From contig CAJTSL010000021.1 in the NCBI GenBank assembly GCA_910578845.1, positions 1 to 46,503 on the forward strand: DNA of 46,503 nt, in the 5' to 3' direction. Both the position numbers and the translations under genes were made by a program. Shown here piece after piece: positions 15,088 through 24,224 of this stretch; positions within the stretch are counted from its first letter, which is position 1; each line of letters starts with the position of its first letter. The notes below the pieces were generated by a model. It saw nothing but the letters and a program-made list of their open reading frames with translations, was not told where the DNA came from and searched no databases. The stretch comes from an uncultured Lachnospiraceae bacterium. Its GTDB lineage: Bacteria > Bacillota > Clostridia > Lachnospirales > Lachnospiraceae.

Positions 15088-16107
15088 ATGTTTAATGGGA
15101 GAAAAGCTAATCCAGGGAAAATGGAAAATTTTCCGGGGAAGATGAAGAAAACAACGACGATTGTAAAGATCATTATTGTGGCGTTACTGTTATTTATTGT
15201 GGCGGGAAATTGCTATTATACGATCCAGGAGGAAGAACAGGCAGTAGTTTGTACTTTTGGCTCACCTAAAGCGGTCACGACACCGGGACTGCATTTTAAG
15301 ATCCCTTTCATACAATCGGTAACGAAAGTGAACACAACGATTAAGGGGTTTTCAATTGGCTATACGCTTGAAGACGAAGGCGTTGTTGACGACGCCATGA
15401 TGATAACTTCTGATTATAATTTTATTAATGTAGATTTTTATGTGGCATATCGTGTCATTGACCCGGTCAAAGCATTATATGCATCGGAAGATCCGGTGGA
15501 GATATTGAAAAATATTGCCCAGAACTGTATCAGGACAACAATAGGCTCTTATACAGTAGACAGTGTCCTTACAACCGGCAAGAACGAGATTCAGGCGAAC
15601 ATTACGCAGATGATTCTAGAAAAACTGGAATCTTATGATATTGGCATACAATTAATCAATATCACGATCCAGGATGCTGAACCACCAACGGAAGAAGTCA
15701 GCAATGCCTTCAAAGAAGTAGAGACAGCAAAGCAAGGCAAAGAAACCGCTTTGAACAATGCTAATAAATACCGTAATGAACAGATCCCCAAAGCAGAAGC
15801 AAAATCTGACCAGATTTTGCAAAATGCTGAAGCAACAAAGCAGGAACGGATCAATGAGGCCAACGGGCAGGTGGCAAGGTTCAATTCTATGTACGAAGAA
15901 TATGTCAAATATCCGGAAGTAACGAAGAAGAGAATGTTCTATGAAGCAATGGAGAATGTCCTTCCTGACGTAAAAGTTGTCATTGAAAGCGCTAACGGCA
16001 CAACCAGCACGGTATTGCCTTTAGACAGCTTTGTATCGGAGAGCAACTCTTCTATGAACGATGATACGGCGCAGGCTGCGGATGATGCTGCAACAGAGGA
16101 GGAATAA
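15088..16107 (+). CDS. hflK: HflK-like SPFH membrane protein
   Basis: 339 residues. A membrane segment (IIIVALLLFIVAGNCYYTI, about residues 28-46) is followed by the SPFH/Band 7 domain: EEQAVVCTFGSPKAVTTPGLHFKIPFIQSV. Then comes a coiled-coil rich in Ala, Glu and Lys (about 225-275). In Proteobacteria HflK and HflC form a large cage that controls the FtsH protease; the same role here is inference. The ATG at 15088 has GGAGG 8 bases upstream; the upstream in-frame part from 15052 looks spurious. It is the first gene of the operon, 2 bases from hflC. Confidence 0.9.
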   Translation: MFNGRKANPGKMENFPGKMKKTTTIVKIIIVALLLFIVAGNCYYTIQEEEQAVVCTFGSPKAVTTPGLHFKIPFIQSVTKVNTTIKGFSIGYTLEDEGVVDDAMMITSDYNFINVDFYVAYRVIDPVKALYASEDPVEILKNIAQNCIRTTIGSYTVDSVLTTGKNEIQANITQMILEKLESYDIGIQLINITIQDAEPPTEEVSNAFKEVETAKQGKETALNNANKYRNEQIPKAEAKSDQILQNAEATKQERINEANGQVARFNSMYEEYVKYPEVTKKRMFYEAMENVLPDVKVVIESANGTTSTVLPLDSFVSESNSSMNDDTAQAADDAATEEE

Positions 16108-16109
16108 AG

Positions 16110-17162
16110 ATGATAAACAATCAAAATGAGACGAATCAGTCCAATGTGGAATATGAAAGATTTAATTCGGACGGTACCCAAAAAGGCAGGAAAAAAGCGA
16201 AAAAGCCAAAAGGTTTCATCGTGTTCATCCTTTTTGTCGCGTTCGCCATTTTACTGGGGAACAGCATGGTCATTACCAAAGAGAACCAATACAAACTAAT
16301 CAGGCAATTTGGCCGTGTACAACGGGTAATCTCCCAGGCAGGATTAAGTTTTAAAGCGCCGTTCATAGAATCGATCGATACCATACCTAATGAACTGCTT
16401 CTATATGACCTGCCGGCTTCGGATGTCATTACATCTGACAAAAAGTCGATGATAGTAGACAGTTATGTTTTATGGCAGATCAATGATCCCTTGAAATTTG
16501 CGCAGACCCTTAGCTGTTCCGTGTCAAATGCAGAGAGGCGTATTGATACGATTGTTTATAATGCTACCAAAAATACTATCTCCAATATGAAACAGGACGA
16601 AGTCATTATGAGCCGTGATGGTAAAATGACGATTACGGTAGAGGCCGAGCAAAATGAGAGTACCAGTAACGATATCAAACTGCCGGAAGAAACGAAGGAA
16701 GTCATAGAGATTACCTCTTTGACAGAAGAGATCATGGCGCAGATTAATCATGTAGAAGAACAGTATGGCATTGAGATCGTAACGGTAGAGGTGAAGAAAT
16801 TAGATTTACCGGATGACAACAAGCAGGCAGTCTATACCCGTATGATTTCCGAACGAGAGAATATTGCCGCACAATATACCGCAGAAGGTGCATCGCAGGC
16901 GAAGATGATAGAGAACACGACCGATAAAGAAGTTGCGATCATGATTTCTGATGCTGAGGCAGAAGCGGAAGCGATCATTGCCCAGGGAGAGGCCGAATAT
17001 ATGCGTATCCTTTCCGCCGCGTATGCGGATCCGGAGAAAACAGATTTCTATTCGTTTGTCAGGGCGCTAGACGCTTTGAAAGCCAGCATGACTGGCGACA
17101 ATAAGACCATTATTCTTTCGGATGATTCTCCGATTGCGCAAATCTTTAACGGGCGATATTAG
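16110..17162 (+). CDS. hflC: HflC-like SPFH membrane protein
   Basis: 350 residues. After a Lys-rich cytoplasmic stretch comes a membrane segment (GFIVFILFVAFAILLGNSMV), then the SPFH domain starting ENQYKLIRQFGRVQRVISQAGLSFKAPFIESI, and an Ala/Glu-rich helical region (IAAQYTAEGASQAKMI, AEAEAEAIIAQGEAEYMRI) typical of HflC. An insert of about 50 residues, with the charged segment from about 170 to 200, makes it longer than E. coli HflC. The SD GAGGAGG lies in the end of hflK. Partner of the HflK-like protein; the pair is expected to hetero-oligomerise. Confidence 0.9.
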   Translation: MINNQNETNQSNVEYERFNSDGTQKGRKKAKKPKGFIVFILFVAFAILLGNSMVITKENQYKLIRQFGRVQRVISQAGLSFKAPFIESIDTIPNELLLYDLPASDVITSDKKSMIVDSYVLWQINDPLKFAQTLSCSVSNAERRIDTIVYNATKNTISNMKQDEVIMSRDGKMTITVEAEQNESTSNDIKLPEETKEVIEITSLTEEIMAQINHVEEQYGIEIVTVEVKKLDLPDDNKQAVYTRMISERENIAAQYTAEGASQAKMIENTTDKEVAIMISDAEAEAEAIIAQGEAEYMRILSAAYADPEKTDFYSFVRALDALKASMTGDNKTIILSDDSPIAQIFNGRY

Positions 17163-17171
17163 GAGGAAGCC

Positions 17172-18026
17172 ATGGATATCAATGCTTTTTTTGCAAAACT
17201 AGACCAGTATTTTGCCAACAACCGGATAGAAGAAGTATCGCCTTTTCTATGCGCATCATTAGAAAAGGCAAAAGAGGAAGAAGATTATGGCGCATACATT
17301 TCTATCTGCAATGAAATGATTGGCTTTTATAGGAGTGTTTCGGAGTTTAAAAAGGCGTTTGACGCTGCGGAAGACGTGCTTCTTTTGATGGAAGAATTGC
17401 AGCTAGACCATTCTGAGCATTTTGCGACTACCTTGCTCAATACAGCGACCGCATATCGTGCGGCAGGTAATTTTAAGCAGGCATATGTTTATTACAAACA
17501 GGCTTTGCAGATTTACGAAGGATTGATTGCGCCAGGCGATTACCGTTATGCCGGCTTATATAATAACATGAGCATTTTGTTAGAGAAAATGGAGCGTAAC
17601 GAAGAGGCGATTAACTATGCCGAAAAGGCGCTCTCCATTATTGAAACGTTGGAAAACGGGGAAATGGAGACGGCTACCACTTTAACGAATCTTGCATTGC
17701 TTTATTTTAAAGTCTCTGATTATCAAAAGGCACAACGGTTATTAGAACGTGCGCTCTTCCTATTTGAACAAAAAGGCGATGTGACAGACGCGCATTATAG
17801 CGGTGCGCTGGCAGGCGTCGGAGAAGCTTATTATCATATGCAGGAATATGATAAGGCGTTGGCAGCCTATGAAAAGGCTTTGACGGAAGTAGAAAAGCAC
17901 TTTGGCAAGAACATGAGCTATGCCGTTTTATGTGAAAACTGTGCCGCTATCTGTGGAATATTGCAAAAGATGGACAAACAGAAGTCCTATTTGGAAGAAG
18001 CAGCACATATTAAAGAAAAGGCATGA
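17172..18026 (+). CDS. Tetratricopeptide repeat protein
   Basis: 284 residues, nearly all TPR helices. Clear repeats include TLLNTATAYRAAGNFKQAYV, LYNNMSILLEKMERNEEAIN, LTNLALLYFKVSDYQKAQRL and LAGVGEAYYHMQEYDKALAA. It has no signal peptide or membrane segment, so it is a cytoplasmic scaffold or partner-binding protein. GGAGG lies just before the ATG. Its stop overlaps the DUF4037 start by 4 bases (ATGA), which suggests the two products work together. The ligand cannot be predicted. Confidence 0.88.
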   Translation: MDINAFFAKLDQYFANNRIEEVSPFLCASLEKAKEEEDYGAYISICNEMIGFYRSVSEFKKAFDAAEDVLLLMEELQLDHSEHFATTLLNTATAYRAAGNFKQAYVYYKQALQIYEGLIAPGDYRYAGLYNNMSILLEKMERNEEAINYAEKALSIIETLENGEMETATTLTNLALLYFKVSDYQKAQRLLERALFLFEQKGDVTDAHYSGALAGVGEAYYHMQEYDKALAAYEKALTEVEKHFGKNMSYAVLCENCAAICGILQKMDKQKSYLEEAAHIKEKA

Positions 18027-19018
18027 TTGTAAGTATGAACGGATTGACGTTATCACGAAAATATTATGAAGCTTATGGGAAACCCATGTTGGCAAAATTC
18101 CCACAATTAGAAAAAGAGTTTGCAGTTGGCTTGGTTGGCAGAGGTTCTGAATGCTTTGGCTTTGATGATGAGATTTCTAGAGACCATGATTTTGGCCCAT
18201 CCTTCTGTATCTGGCTGCGTAGAGAGATTTATGAGCAGTATGCCGGCGAAGTACAAGCCGCTTATGATGCCATGCCTCGGGAATTCATGGGATTTTCCGG
18301 CAGAAACATGGAAGAGTCTGGGACGGGCAGGGTAGGCGTCTTATGTATCGAAGATTTTTACTATGGCATTCTTGGGATGGATCATGTGCCGGTATCTTAT
18401 CAGGAGTGGCTTGCTTTGCAGGATGAAAATCTGGCGACCGCAACAAACGGAGAGGTCTTTGAAGACCGGTTAGGTGTCTTTACAGGCATTCGGGAAGGAT
18501 TGCTCTCTTATTATCCCGAGGATGTACGGATCAAGAAAATTGTCGCGCGGATGGCAAGAGCCGCACGGGCAGGACAATACAATTATGCAAGAGCGATGTT
18601 CCGCGGTGAAAGAGTGGCTGCGGAACTGTTTTTGCATGAATTTATCAAAGAAGTAATGTCATTAGTGTATTTATTGAATAAAAAATATGCGCCGTTCACA
18701 AAATGGCTGCATAAAGGCATGAAAACACTTCCTACCTGCGCCGAAATCGCGGATATGATAAATCTTTTCTATCAGATTCAGGAACCGGAAGCGGCATGGG
18801 CACAGATTACATCGAAAGATGCTACATTTTTGAATACAAATGATGGAAGAGTCCTGATCATTGAGGCAATTTGCAATATCATTGTACAGGTGTTACAGGA
18901 GCAGGGCTTATCGACAGTAGAAGATAATTTCTTACAATCTCATTTACGCTCTGTAACGGAGCGAATACAGGACGGCGCCATTAGAAATATGCAGTATTTG
19001 GACGGAGGCGCGCTATGA
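18023..19018 (+). CDS. DUF4037 protein with nucleotidyltransferase-like motif
   Basis: 331 residues of the DUF4037 family. Near residue 37 there is GRGSECFGFDDEISRDHDFG: a G-S followed after eleven residues by D-x-D, the pattern of the polymerase-beta-type nucleotidyltransferase fold. A helical remainder (LSYYPEDVRIKKIVARMARAAR and following) fits a substrate-binding domain. What it would transfer and to what is unknown. The ATG at 18023 overlaps the TPR gene stop; a second Met at 18035 is possible. It ends overlapping the NusG domain II gene by ATGA. Confidence 0.83.
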   Translation: MIVSMNGLTLSRKYYEAYGKPMLAKFPQLEKEFAVGLVGRGSECFGFDDEISRDHDFGPSFCIWLRREIYEQYAGEVQAAYDAMPREFMGFSGRNMEESGTGRVGVLCIEDFYYGILGMDHVPVSYQEWLALQDENLATATNGEVFEDRLGVFTGIREGLLSYYPEDVRIKKIVARMARAARAGQYNYARAMFRGERVAAELFLHEFIKEVMSLVYLLNKKYAPFTKWLHKGMKTLPTCAEIADMINLFYQIQEPEAAWAQITSKDATFLNTNDGRVLIIEAICNIIVQVLQEQGLSTVEDNFLQSHLRSVTERIQDGAIRNMQYLDGGAL

Positions 19019-19512
19019 CAAAAGCGGATCTTGTTTTTTTATCCGGGATATTGGCTATTTCTCTATTGGCGCTCTTTTTATTCCCTTTGTTTTATACGAA
19101 AGGGGGATATGCAGAAATTTCATATAACGGAACCGTGCTGGTACAGGTCCCTCTAACGGCAAAAGAAGAAAAATGCTATCTTATTGCCAGCAATCCGGCA
19201 TTATCGCCAGACTATGGACAAGATGGAGCAAAAGAGGCACAGCCTGTGCTTGTGGAACTGCAAAAAGAGGATGCCGGTACATGGGAAATGGCAGCGGAAG
19301 AACAAGCTGCATTGCAACAGGACAATGATTATAATATTTTTTTATGCCAAGACGGCAAAGTGAGGATGCTTATCAGCAATTGTCCTGACCAGATCTGTGT
19401 GCACCATAACGCAGTTTCGGCGACAGGAGAGAATATCATCTGTTTGCCTCATAAAATGATGATAGAGATCATAGGTAGTAAAGAACAGGCTTTGGACGGG
19501 GTAGCATATTGA
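19015..19512 (+). CDS. NusG domain II-containing membrane-anchored protein
   Basis: 165 residues. An N-terminal membrane segment (LVFLSGILAISLLALFLFPLFY) is followed by an extracytoplasmic beta-rich domain of the NusG domain II type, with the family signature NCPDQICVHHNAVSATGENIICLPHKMMIEI split into CPDQIC and CLPHK pairs. The four Cys and the His suggest disulfide or metal binding. It is not a transcription factor despite the domain name. GGAGG precedes the ATG. In many Firmicutes this gene adjoins the Gx transporter gene, as here; the role of the pair is unproven. Confidence 0.88.
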   Translation: MTKADLVFLSGILAISLLALFLFPLFYTKGGYAEISYNGTVLVQVPLTAKEEKCYLIASNPALSPDYGQDGAKEAQPVLVELQKEDAGTWEMAAEEQAALQQDNDYNIFLCQDGKVRMLISNCPDQICVHHNAVSATGENIICLPHKMMIEIIGSKEQALDGVAY

Positions 19513-20015
19513 TGGAGAGAAAAACGGTATTTCTTGGCTTCTTATTGGCATTGTCCATGTTATTATCTTATATCGAATCCATATTGCCTTTTGCCATTGG
19601 GATTCCCGGTATCAAACTAGGGCTTCCCAATCTTATTGTTGTGCTGTTAATGTATCTGTATGGCGCCAAAGAGGCCTTGGCTGTCAATTTGTCACGGATT
19701 CTGCTTTCCGGGTTTCTGTTCGGGAATCTTTATGCCATTCTCTACGCCATGACAGGCGCAGCTTGTAGCTTTTGCATCATGTTGCTAATGCGGCAGCGAA
19801 AATGCTTTTCCGTTATTGGCGTCAGTATCGGTGGCGGCATTTTCCATAATATCGGACAGATGCTGATTGCCTCATTTGTCGTGGAATCTTTTGCACCGGT
19901 ATTTTATCTGCCTGTTTTACTCATAGCAGGCGCATTGACAGGGTTTGTGATTGGCATGGTGAGCATCCGGGTTTTACCATATATACAGAGATTTCATAAA
20001 GATAACATTTCCTAA
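19512..20015 (+). CDS. Gx transporter family membrane protein
   Basis: 167 residues, five or so hydrophobic segments. GIPGIKLGLPNLIVVLLMYLYG and VNLSRILLSGFLFGN are hallmarks of the Gx transporter/heptaprenyl diphosphate synthase component I family. An ECF S-component-like membrane protein; substrate unknown. Annotation as prenyl diphosphate synthase subunit is common but weakly supported for this type. The ATG at 19512 shares its A with the preceding TGA; a TTG one codon earlier is an alternative. GACGGGG lies 11 bases upstream. Confidence 0.87.
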   Translation: MERKTVFLGFLLALSMLLSYIESILPFAIGIPGIKLGLPNLIVVLLMYLYGAKEALAVNLSRILLSGFLFGNLYAILYAMTGAACSFCIMLLMRQRKCFSVIGVSIGGGIFHNIGQMLIASFVVESFAPVFYLPVLLIAGALTGFVIGMVSIRVLPYIQRFHKDNIS

Positions 20016-20029
20016 AGGGAGGATGCAAG

Positions 20030-20638
20030 ATGTATGCATATTTAAAAGGCACGGTAGAAGAAGTCACAGAAGATAATCTGATACTGGAAGTTAATCAGAT
20101 TGGCTATAATATTAAAATATCTGCAAGGACGATGAATGCGATAAATGGCATTGGCAGTTTTGTGAAGATATATACCTATACGCTTGTCAGAGAAGATGCC
20201 TTCCAGCTATACGGTTTTATCAGCAAAGACGATCTGGAGATCTTCAGGAAGCTGATCACTGTCAACGGTATCGGCCCAAAAGGCGGGCTTGCCATTCTTT
20301 CCGTTATGAGCGCGGACGAATTGCGTTTCGCAGTCCTCTCCGGGGACGCCAAAGCAATTGCGAAAGCTCCCGGCGTGGGCGCAAAAACGGCAGAGCGTGT
20401 CATTCTAGACCTAAAAGATAAGGTTTCCATAGAGGAGGCATTATCCCCGAAAGAAAACATTCTCCTATCTTCATTGGCAGATGATGACATGGGAAATAAG
20501 AAAAACGAGGCGACCGAGGCGCTCATTGCGCTTGGCTATTCCGCTTCTGATGCTTTAAGAGCCGTCAAGCAGGTAATGGTCTCGGAAGAAACCAATGTTG
20601 AGGATATCCTAAAGGCATCTTTAAAATACTTATTATAA
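20030..20638 (+). CDS. ruvA: Holliday junction branch migration protein RuvA
   Basis: 202 residues. An N-terminal OB domain (MYAYLKGTVEEVTEDNLILEVNQIGYNI), two helix-hairpin-helix motifs (LITVNGIGPKGGLAIL and IAKAPGVGAKTAERVILDLKDK), then a linker and the C-terminal RuvB-contact domain (NEATEALIALGYSASDALRAVKQV). RuvA tetramers bind four-way junctions and load RuvB. AAAGGGAGG precedes the ATG. Unusually, ruvB does not follow directly: a 3.4 kb sensor kinase gene lies between. Confidence 0.96.
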   Translation: MYAYLKGTVEEVTEDNLILEVNQIGYNIKISARTMNAINGIGSFVKIYTYTLVREDAFQLYGFISKDDLEIFRKLITVNGIGPKGGLAILSVMSADELRFAVLSGDAKAIAKAPGVGAKTAERVILDLKDKVSIEEALSPKENILLSSLADDDMGNKKNEATEALIALGYSASDALRAVKQVMVSEETNVEDILKASLKYLL

Positions 20639-20650
20639 TCTACCACTATA

Positions 20651-20679
20651 TTGTTGTGCTATCAGGAAACAACTATAAT
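20651..20679 (+). promoter_or_regulatory. Upstream candidate promoter of the sensor kinase
   Basis: TTGTTG (20651-20656), 17-base spacer, TATAAT (20674-20679, perfect). GTTGT and ACAAC inside it form a small inverted repeat. Confidence 0.5.
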
Positions 20680-20687
20680 AAATTGGA

Positions 20688-20716
20688 TTGATTTGTTGCA
20701 TATATAGAAGTATAAT
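20688..20716 (+). promoter_or_regulatory. Downstream candidate promoter of the sensor kinase
   Basis: TTGATT (20688-20693), 17-base spacer, perfect TATAAT (20711-20716). CTACCACT (20640-20647) and AGTGGTAG (20724-20731) are perfect complements that bracket both promoters, so they may form an operator pair or a leader hairpin. Confidence 0.6.
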
Positions 20717-20783
20717 GATATGCAGTGGTAGTATCATGTTACAAGTATGTGGCCATCAAATCTATGTTGGGGGACAATTACAT

Positions 20784-23700
20784 ATGAAGTGGAATTTATT
20801 AATGAAACCGAAGAAGAAGTCATTACAGGAAATAATCTATGTTTTGCTTCTTCTAGTTGCCATGATGATCGCCTTCCAGTGGTATGCGGTACAGAACAGT
20901 AAACGTATGGAAGAGCGTAACAAAAACTATGCGGCAGACGCTGCAAGACAGACGGCCAATCGGATAGATGATGAATTGATCAATGCGTTAAGCCTGATCA
21001 ATGCGTATACCTTTTTTCTGGAAAAGAGTATGACGGAACCGATGGTATCGTTAGAAACGCTTGCTGAAATGGAATCCGCTTCCCGTTTCGACGCAGTGCT
21101 TTTTACAGATATTAACGGCGTTGATTATACTTCTGACGGACGGAAGTCTGAGGTCAAAGACCGTATCTTCTATACGGAGGGCATAAAGGGTAACAGTGAT
21201 GTAGCTGTCATTCCCGACCCTCATTTTTTTGATGAAAAGATGGCTTGTTTTTATGCCCCAGTGCGGTTTGACGGAGAAATCATCGGGGTTCTTAGGGGCG
21301 CATATCTGGCAAAAGAGTATTTGCATAATATGCTCGCTACGACTTATTTTGGCGAGAATGCAGATGTATTCCTATGTATGCCAAGTGGTGAAGTCATCGC
21401 CAGTTCAGATACGAAGTCGTATGACAGGGAACTGCTTTCCATGTTATTAGAATCCAATGTCATAGATGAAAAAACGGCGATAAGCGCAAGAGAAATCTTC
21501 CAAAATGGTGGGGAAGGCTCCTTCATCTGTGATTATAAAAGCAAAATAGATAATATTTGCGTCATCTCTCTGCCAAAGAGCGGTTTTGTGCTAGTGCAGG
21601 CGTTTCCGGTCAAAGTGACGCAGAGCATGATACATTCGGAAAATCTTGTCGGCATCTGTTTCGAAGCTATGCTGATCGGCTTATTCTTTATCTATATTAT
21701 CTCCCTGATCATCCGGGCAGGACGGGAGAAGAAAATGCTGGCACGGGAAAACCGGGAAATGGGTTATATCATAAGTGGTATCAATACGCTCTTTACCCGC
21801 TTTACAATGGTGGACTTAGAAGCGGACACATATCAGTATCTGGCAGGTACAAGACCGGAAAAAGTAGGTCTGGAGGCTTTCGGCCCATATGAAGATTTTG
21901 CTGCGCATTTATGTTCCATTCTGATTGAAGAGGAAGATAAACTTAAATTTGCCGCGCAGATCAACCGGAATGCTATTATCACAGCATTGGAAGATCATAA
22001 TGATCTTCGTTTTGAATGTTATGTCTTACGTGATGGCAAGCCAGAATGGGAGCATGCCAATATTATTTGTCTGGAAAGAAAAGACGGTAAAGCATGTAAA
22101 GTCCTCTTTACCCGTCAGAATATTACCAAGATCAAAGAGCAAGAGCTTCGTATCCAGGCTGAAATGTCCCTTGCTACCCGTAAGGAAAGGCAATATAAGA
22201 TAGCAGTTACTTCAAATGCTATTAGCACATATGAATTCAATCTGACGAAAGATTTGATTGAAGAAGATATTATCTGCACAATCAATGGAGAGAAAACATC
22301 CTTGTTGGAAAGAACAGGCATGGTAGCGCCATGTAAAGCTTCCGAATGGATGGAGAATAGCAAACGTTATGTGTTAGAAGAATCTCTGGATGATTATTCC
22401 GCGATTGTCAATCTGGAACATCTTAGGGAGAGATATGAAAAAGGCGATACAGAAGTCATTGCCATGTACTGGGGCAAAGACCCTGCCGGAGAGGAAATGT
22501 GCCTACGGCAATCTTTTGTCATGACATGTGATTATCAAACGAACGATATCATTGTCATGGTCGTGACCAAAGACATTACGGATACAGTCAAGAAACAAAG
22601 AGCGCAGACACTGGCGTTACAAGACGCGTTGATGCAGGCACAGCATGCGAATAGAGCAAAGACTACCTTCCTTTCCAATATGTCGCATGATATCCGTACG
22701 CCAATGAATGCCATCATTGGGTTTACGACAATTGCTGTCAGTCATATTAATAACACCGACCAGGTGCGGGACTGTCTGCAAAAAGTCCTTTCTTCCAGCA
22801 ATCATTTGCTTAGTCTGATCAATGATATCCTGGATATGAGCAGGATTGAAAGCGGTAAGGTACAGATCAAAGAACAGGAATGCAATATTTCCGAACTGAT
22901 GCATAATTTGGTCAATATCATCCAGCCGCAAGTAAAGGCAAAGCAATTGGAACTCTTCATTGATACTTTTGAAGTCGCAAATGAAGATGTCATTGCAGAC
23001 GCCCTGAAATTGAACCAGGTATTCATCAATTTATTGAGCAATGCCGTAAAATATACGCCTGCGGGAGGCAGCATTTCTTTCCGTATCATGCAGAAAACTA
23101 CGTTCCGTCATGGATATGGCGACTATATCTTTATCATCAAAGATAACGGTATCGGTATGTCCAAAGAATTTGTGGAACATGTATTTGAGCCGTTTGAAAG
23201 AGAAGCCAGTACGACAAAGACAGGCATTGAAGGCACAGGGCTTGGCATGGCGATTACCAGGAACATAGTCGAGATGATGAATGGCGAAATCCATGTAGAG
23301 AGCGAACTTGGCAAAGGCTCCACTTTTACAGTGTCGCTTACTTTGAAATTGCAGGATGTCGAGAAGAATGCAGAACAAATCAAAGAACTGCATGGCCTGC
23401 GATCCCTTGTTGTCGATGATGACTTCAATATCTGTGACAGTGTGAGCAAAATGCTCAAACAATTAGGCATGCGTGCTGAGTGGACGACATCTGGCAGGGA
23501 GGCGGCATATCGTGCCAAAATCGCATATGAGGAAGGCGATTCTTACCACACCTATATCATTGATTGGCAGATGCCTGAAACAAGCGGTATCGAAACAGCC
23601 AAGAAAATCCGTAAAGCAGTCGGGGAAGAGGCTCCTATCATTATCCTGACCGCTTATGACTGGACGGACATTGAAGAAGAGGCAAAACAGGCAGGCGTTA

Positions 23701-24194
23701 CAGCATTCTGCGCTAAGCCGCTCTTTATGTCTGATTTAAAATCGGCGTTGCTTGCAGCCAATAACCTATTGGATAAAGGAAATGAGGTAGCTTCCTGGAC
23801 ATTAGAAGATTTCAGCGGGAAACGCATCCTTCTTGTAGAAGATATTGAATTGAACCGTGAAATAGCAGAATTCATCCTCACAGAAACCGGATTCATCGTG
23901 GAATCTGCACCGGATGGGACAGATGCAGTAGCCATGGTGAACACATCTGAAGAGAACTATTATGATGCTATCTTAATGGATGTGCAGATGCCGATTATGA
24001 ACGGGTATGAAGCGACAAGAACCATCAGGGCGCTTCCTAGAAAAGATGTTAAGAAGATGCCGATCATTGCTATGACAGCAAATGCATTGGAAGAAGATAA
24101 AGAAGCTGCCCTGAAGAACGGCATGAATGCTCATATTGCCAAACCAATTGATGTGGAGCTTTTCATGGAAGTGCTAGGTCATTTTCTAAAGTAA
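20784..24194 (+). CDS. Hybrid sensor histidine kinase with two receiver domains
   Basis: 1136 residues. A membrane helix (about 17-37), an extracellular double-CACHE-like sensor (about 40-285), a second helix (about 288-312), then two PAS-like regions (about 330-600). The kinase core has SHDIRTPMNAIIGF with phospho-accepting His near 635, N-box INLLSNAVKYTP, and DNGIGMS and GTGLGMAI loops. Two receivers follow, with phospho-Asp near 927 (IIDWQMP) and 1066 (LMDVQMP); both keep their conserved Lys (CAKP, IAKP). There is no HPt or DNA-binding domain, so output must go through another protein. TTGGGGGA lies 10 bases before the ATG at 20784; upstream in-frame codons from 20688 overlap the promoter. 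It is inserted between ruvA and ruvB. Confidence 0.92.
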   Translation: MKWNLLMKPKKKSLQEIIYVLLLLVAMMIAFQWYAVQNSKRMEERNKNYAADAARQTANRIDDELINALSLINAYTFFLEKSMTEPMVSLETLAEMESASRFDAVLFTDINGVDYTSDGRKSEVKDRIFYTEGIKGNSDVAVIPDPHFFDEKMACFYAPVRFDGEIIGVLRGAYLAKEYLHNMLATTYFGENADVFLCMPSGEVIASSDTKSYDRELLSMLLESNVIDEKTAISAREIFQNGGEGSFICDYKSKIDNICVISLPKSGFVLVQAFPVKVTQSMIHSENLVGICFEAMLIGLFFIYIISLIIRAGREKKMLARENREMGYIISGINTLFTRFTMVDLEADTYQYLAGTRPEKVGLEAFGPYEDFAAHLCSILIEEEDKLKFAAQINRNAIITALEDHNDLRFECYVLRDGKPEWEHANIICLERKDGKACKVLFTRQNITKIKEQELRIQAEMSLATRKERQYKIAVTSNAISTYEFNLTKDLIEEDIICTINGEKTSLLERTGMVAPCKASEWMENSKRYVLEESLDDYSAIVNLEHLRERYEKGDTEVIAMYWGKDPAGEEMCLRQSFVMTCDYQTNDIIVMVVTKDITDTVKKQRAQTLALQDALMQAQHANRAKTTFLSNMSHDIRTPMNAIIGFTTIAVSHINNTDQVRDCLQKVLSSSNHLLSLINDILDMSRIESGKVQIKEQECNISELMHNLVNIIQPQVKAKQLELFIDTFEVANEDVIADALKLNQVFINLLSNAVKYTPAGGSISFRIMQKTTFRHGYGDYIFIIKDNGIGMSKEFVEHVFEPFEREASTTKTGIEGTGLGMAITRNIVEMMNGEIHVESELGKGSTFTVSLTLKLQDVEKNAEQIKELHGLRSLVVDDDFNICDSVSKMLKQLGMRAEWTTSGREAAYRAKIAYEEGDSYHTYIIDWQMPETSGIETAKKIRKAVGEEAPIIILTAYDWTDIEEEAKQAGVTAFCAKPLFMSDLKSALLAANNLLDKGNEVASWTLEDFSGKRILLVEDIELNREIAEFILTETGFIVESAPDGTDAVAMVNTSEENYYDAILMDVQMPIMNGYEATRTIRALPRKDVKKMPIIAMTANALEEDKEAALKNGMNAHIAKPIDVELFMEVLGHFLK

Positions 24195-24224
24195 TGTACA
24201 AAAAACTAAATGAGGCAAACAAAG

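Noticed and set aside
20688..20783. 32 extra codons at the start of the sensor kinase
   Set aside because: They overlap the best promoter and its expected transcription start; the GGGGGA site points to 20784.
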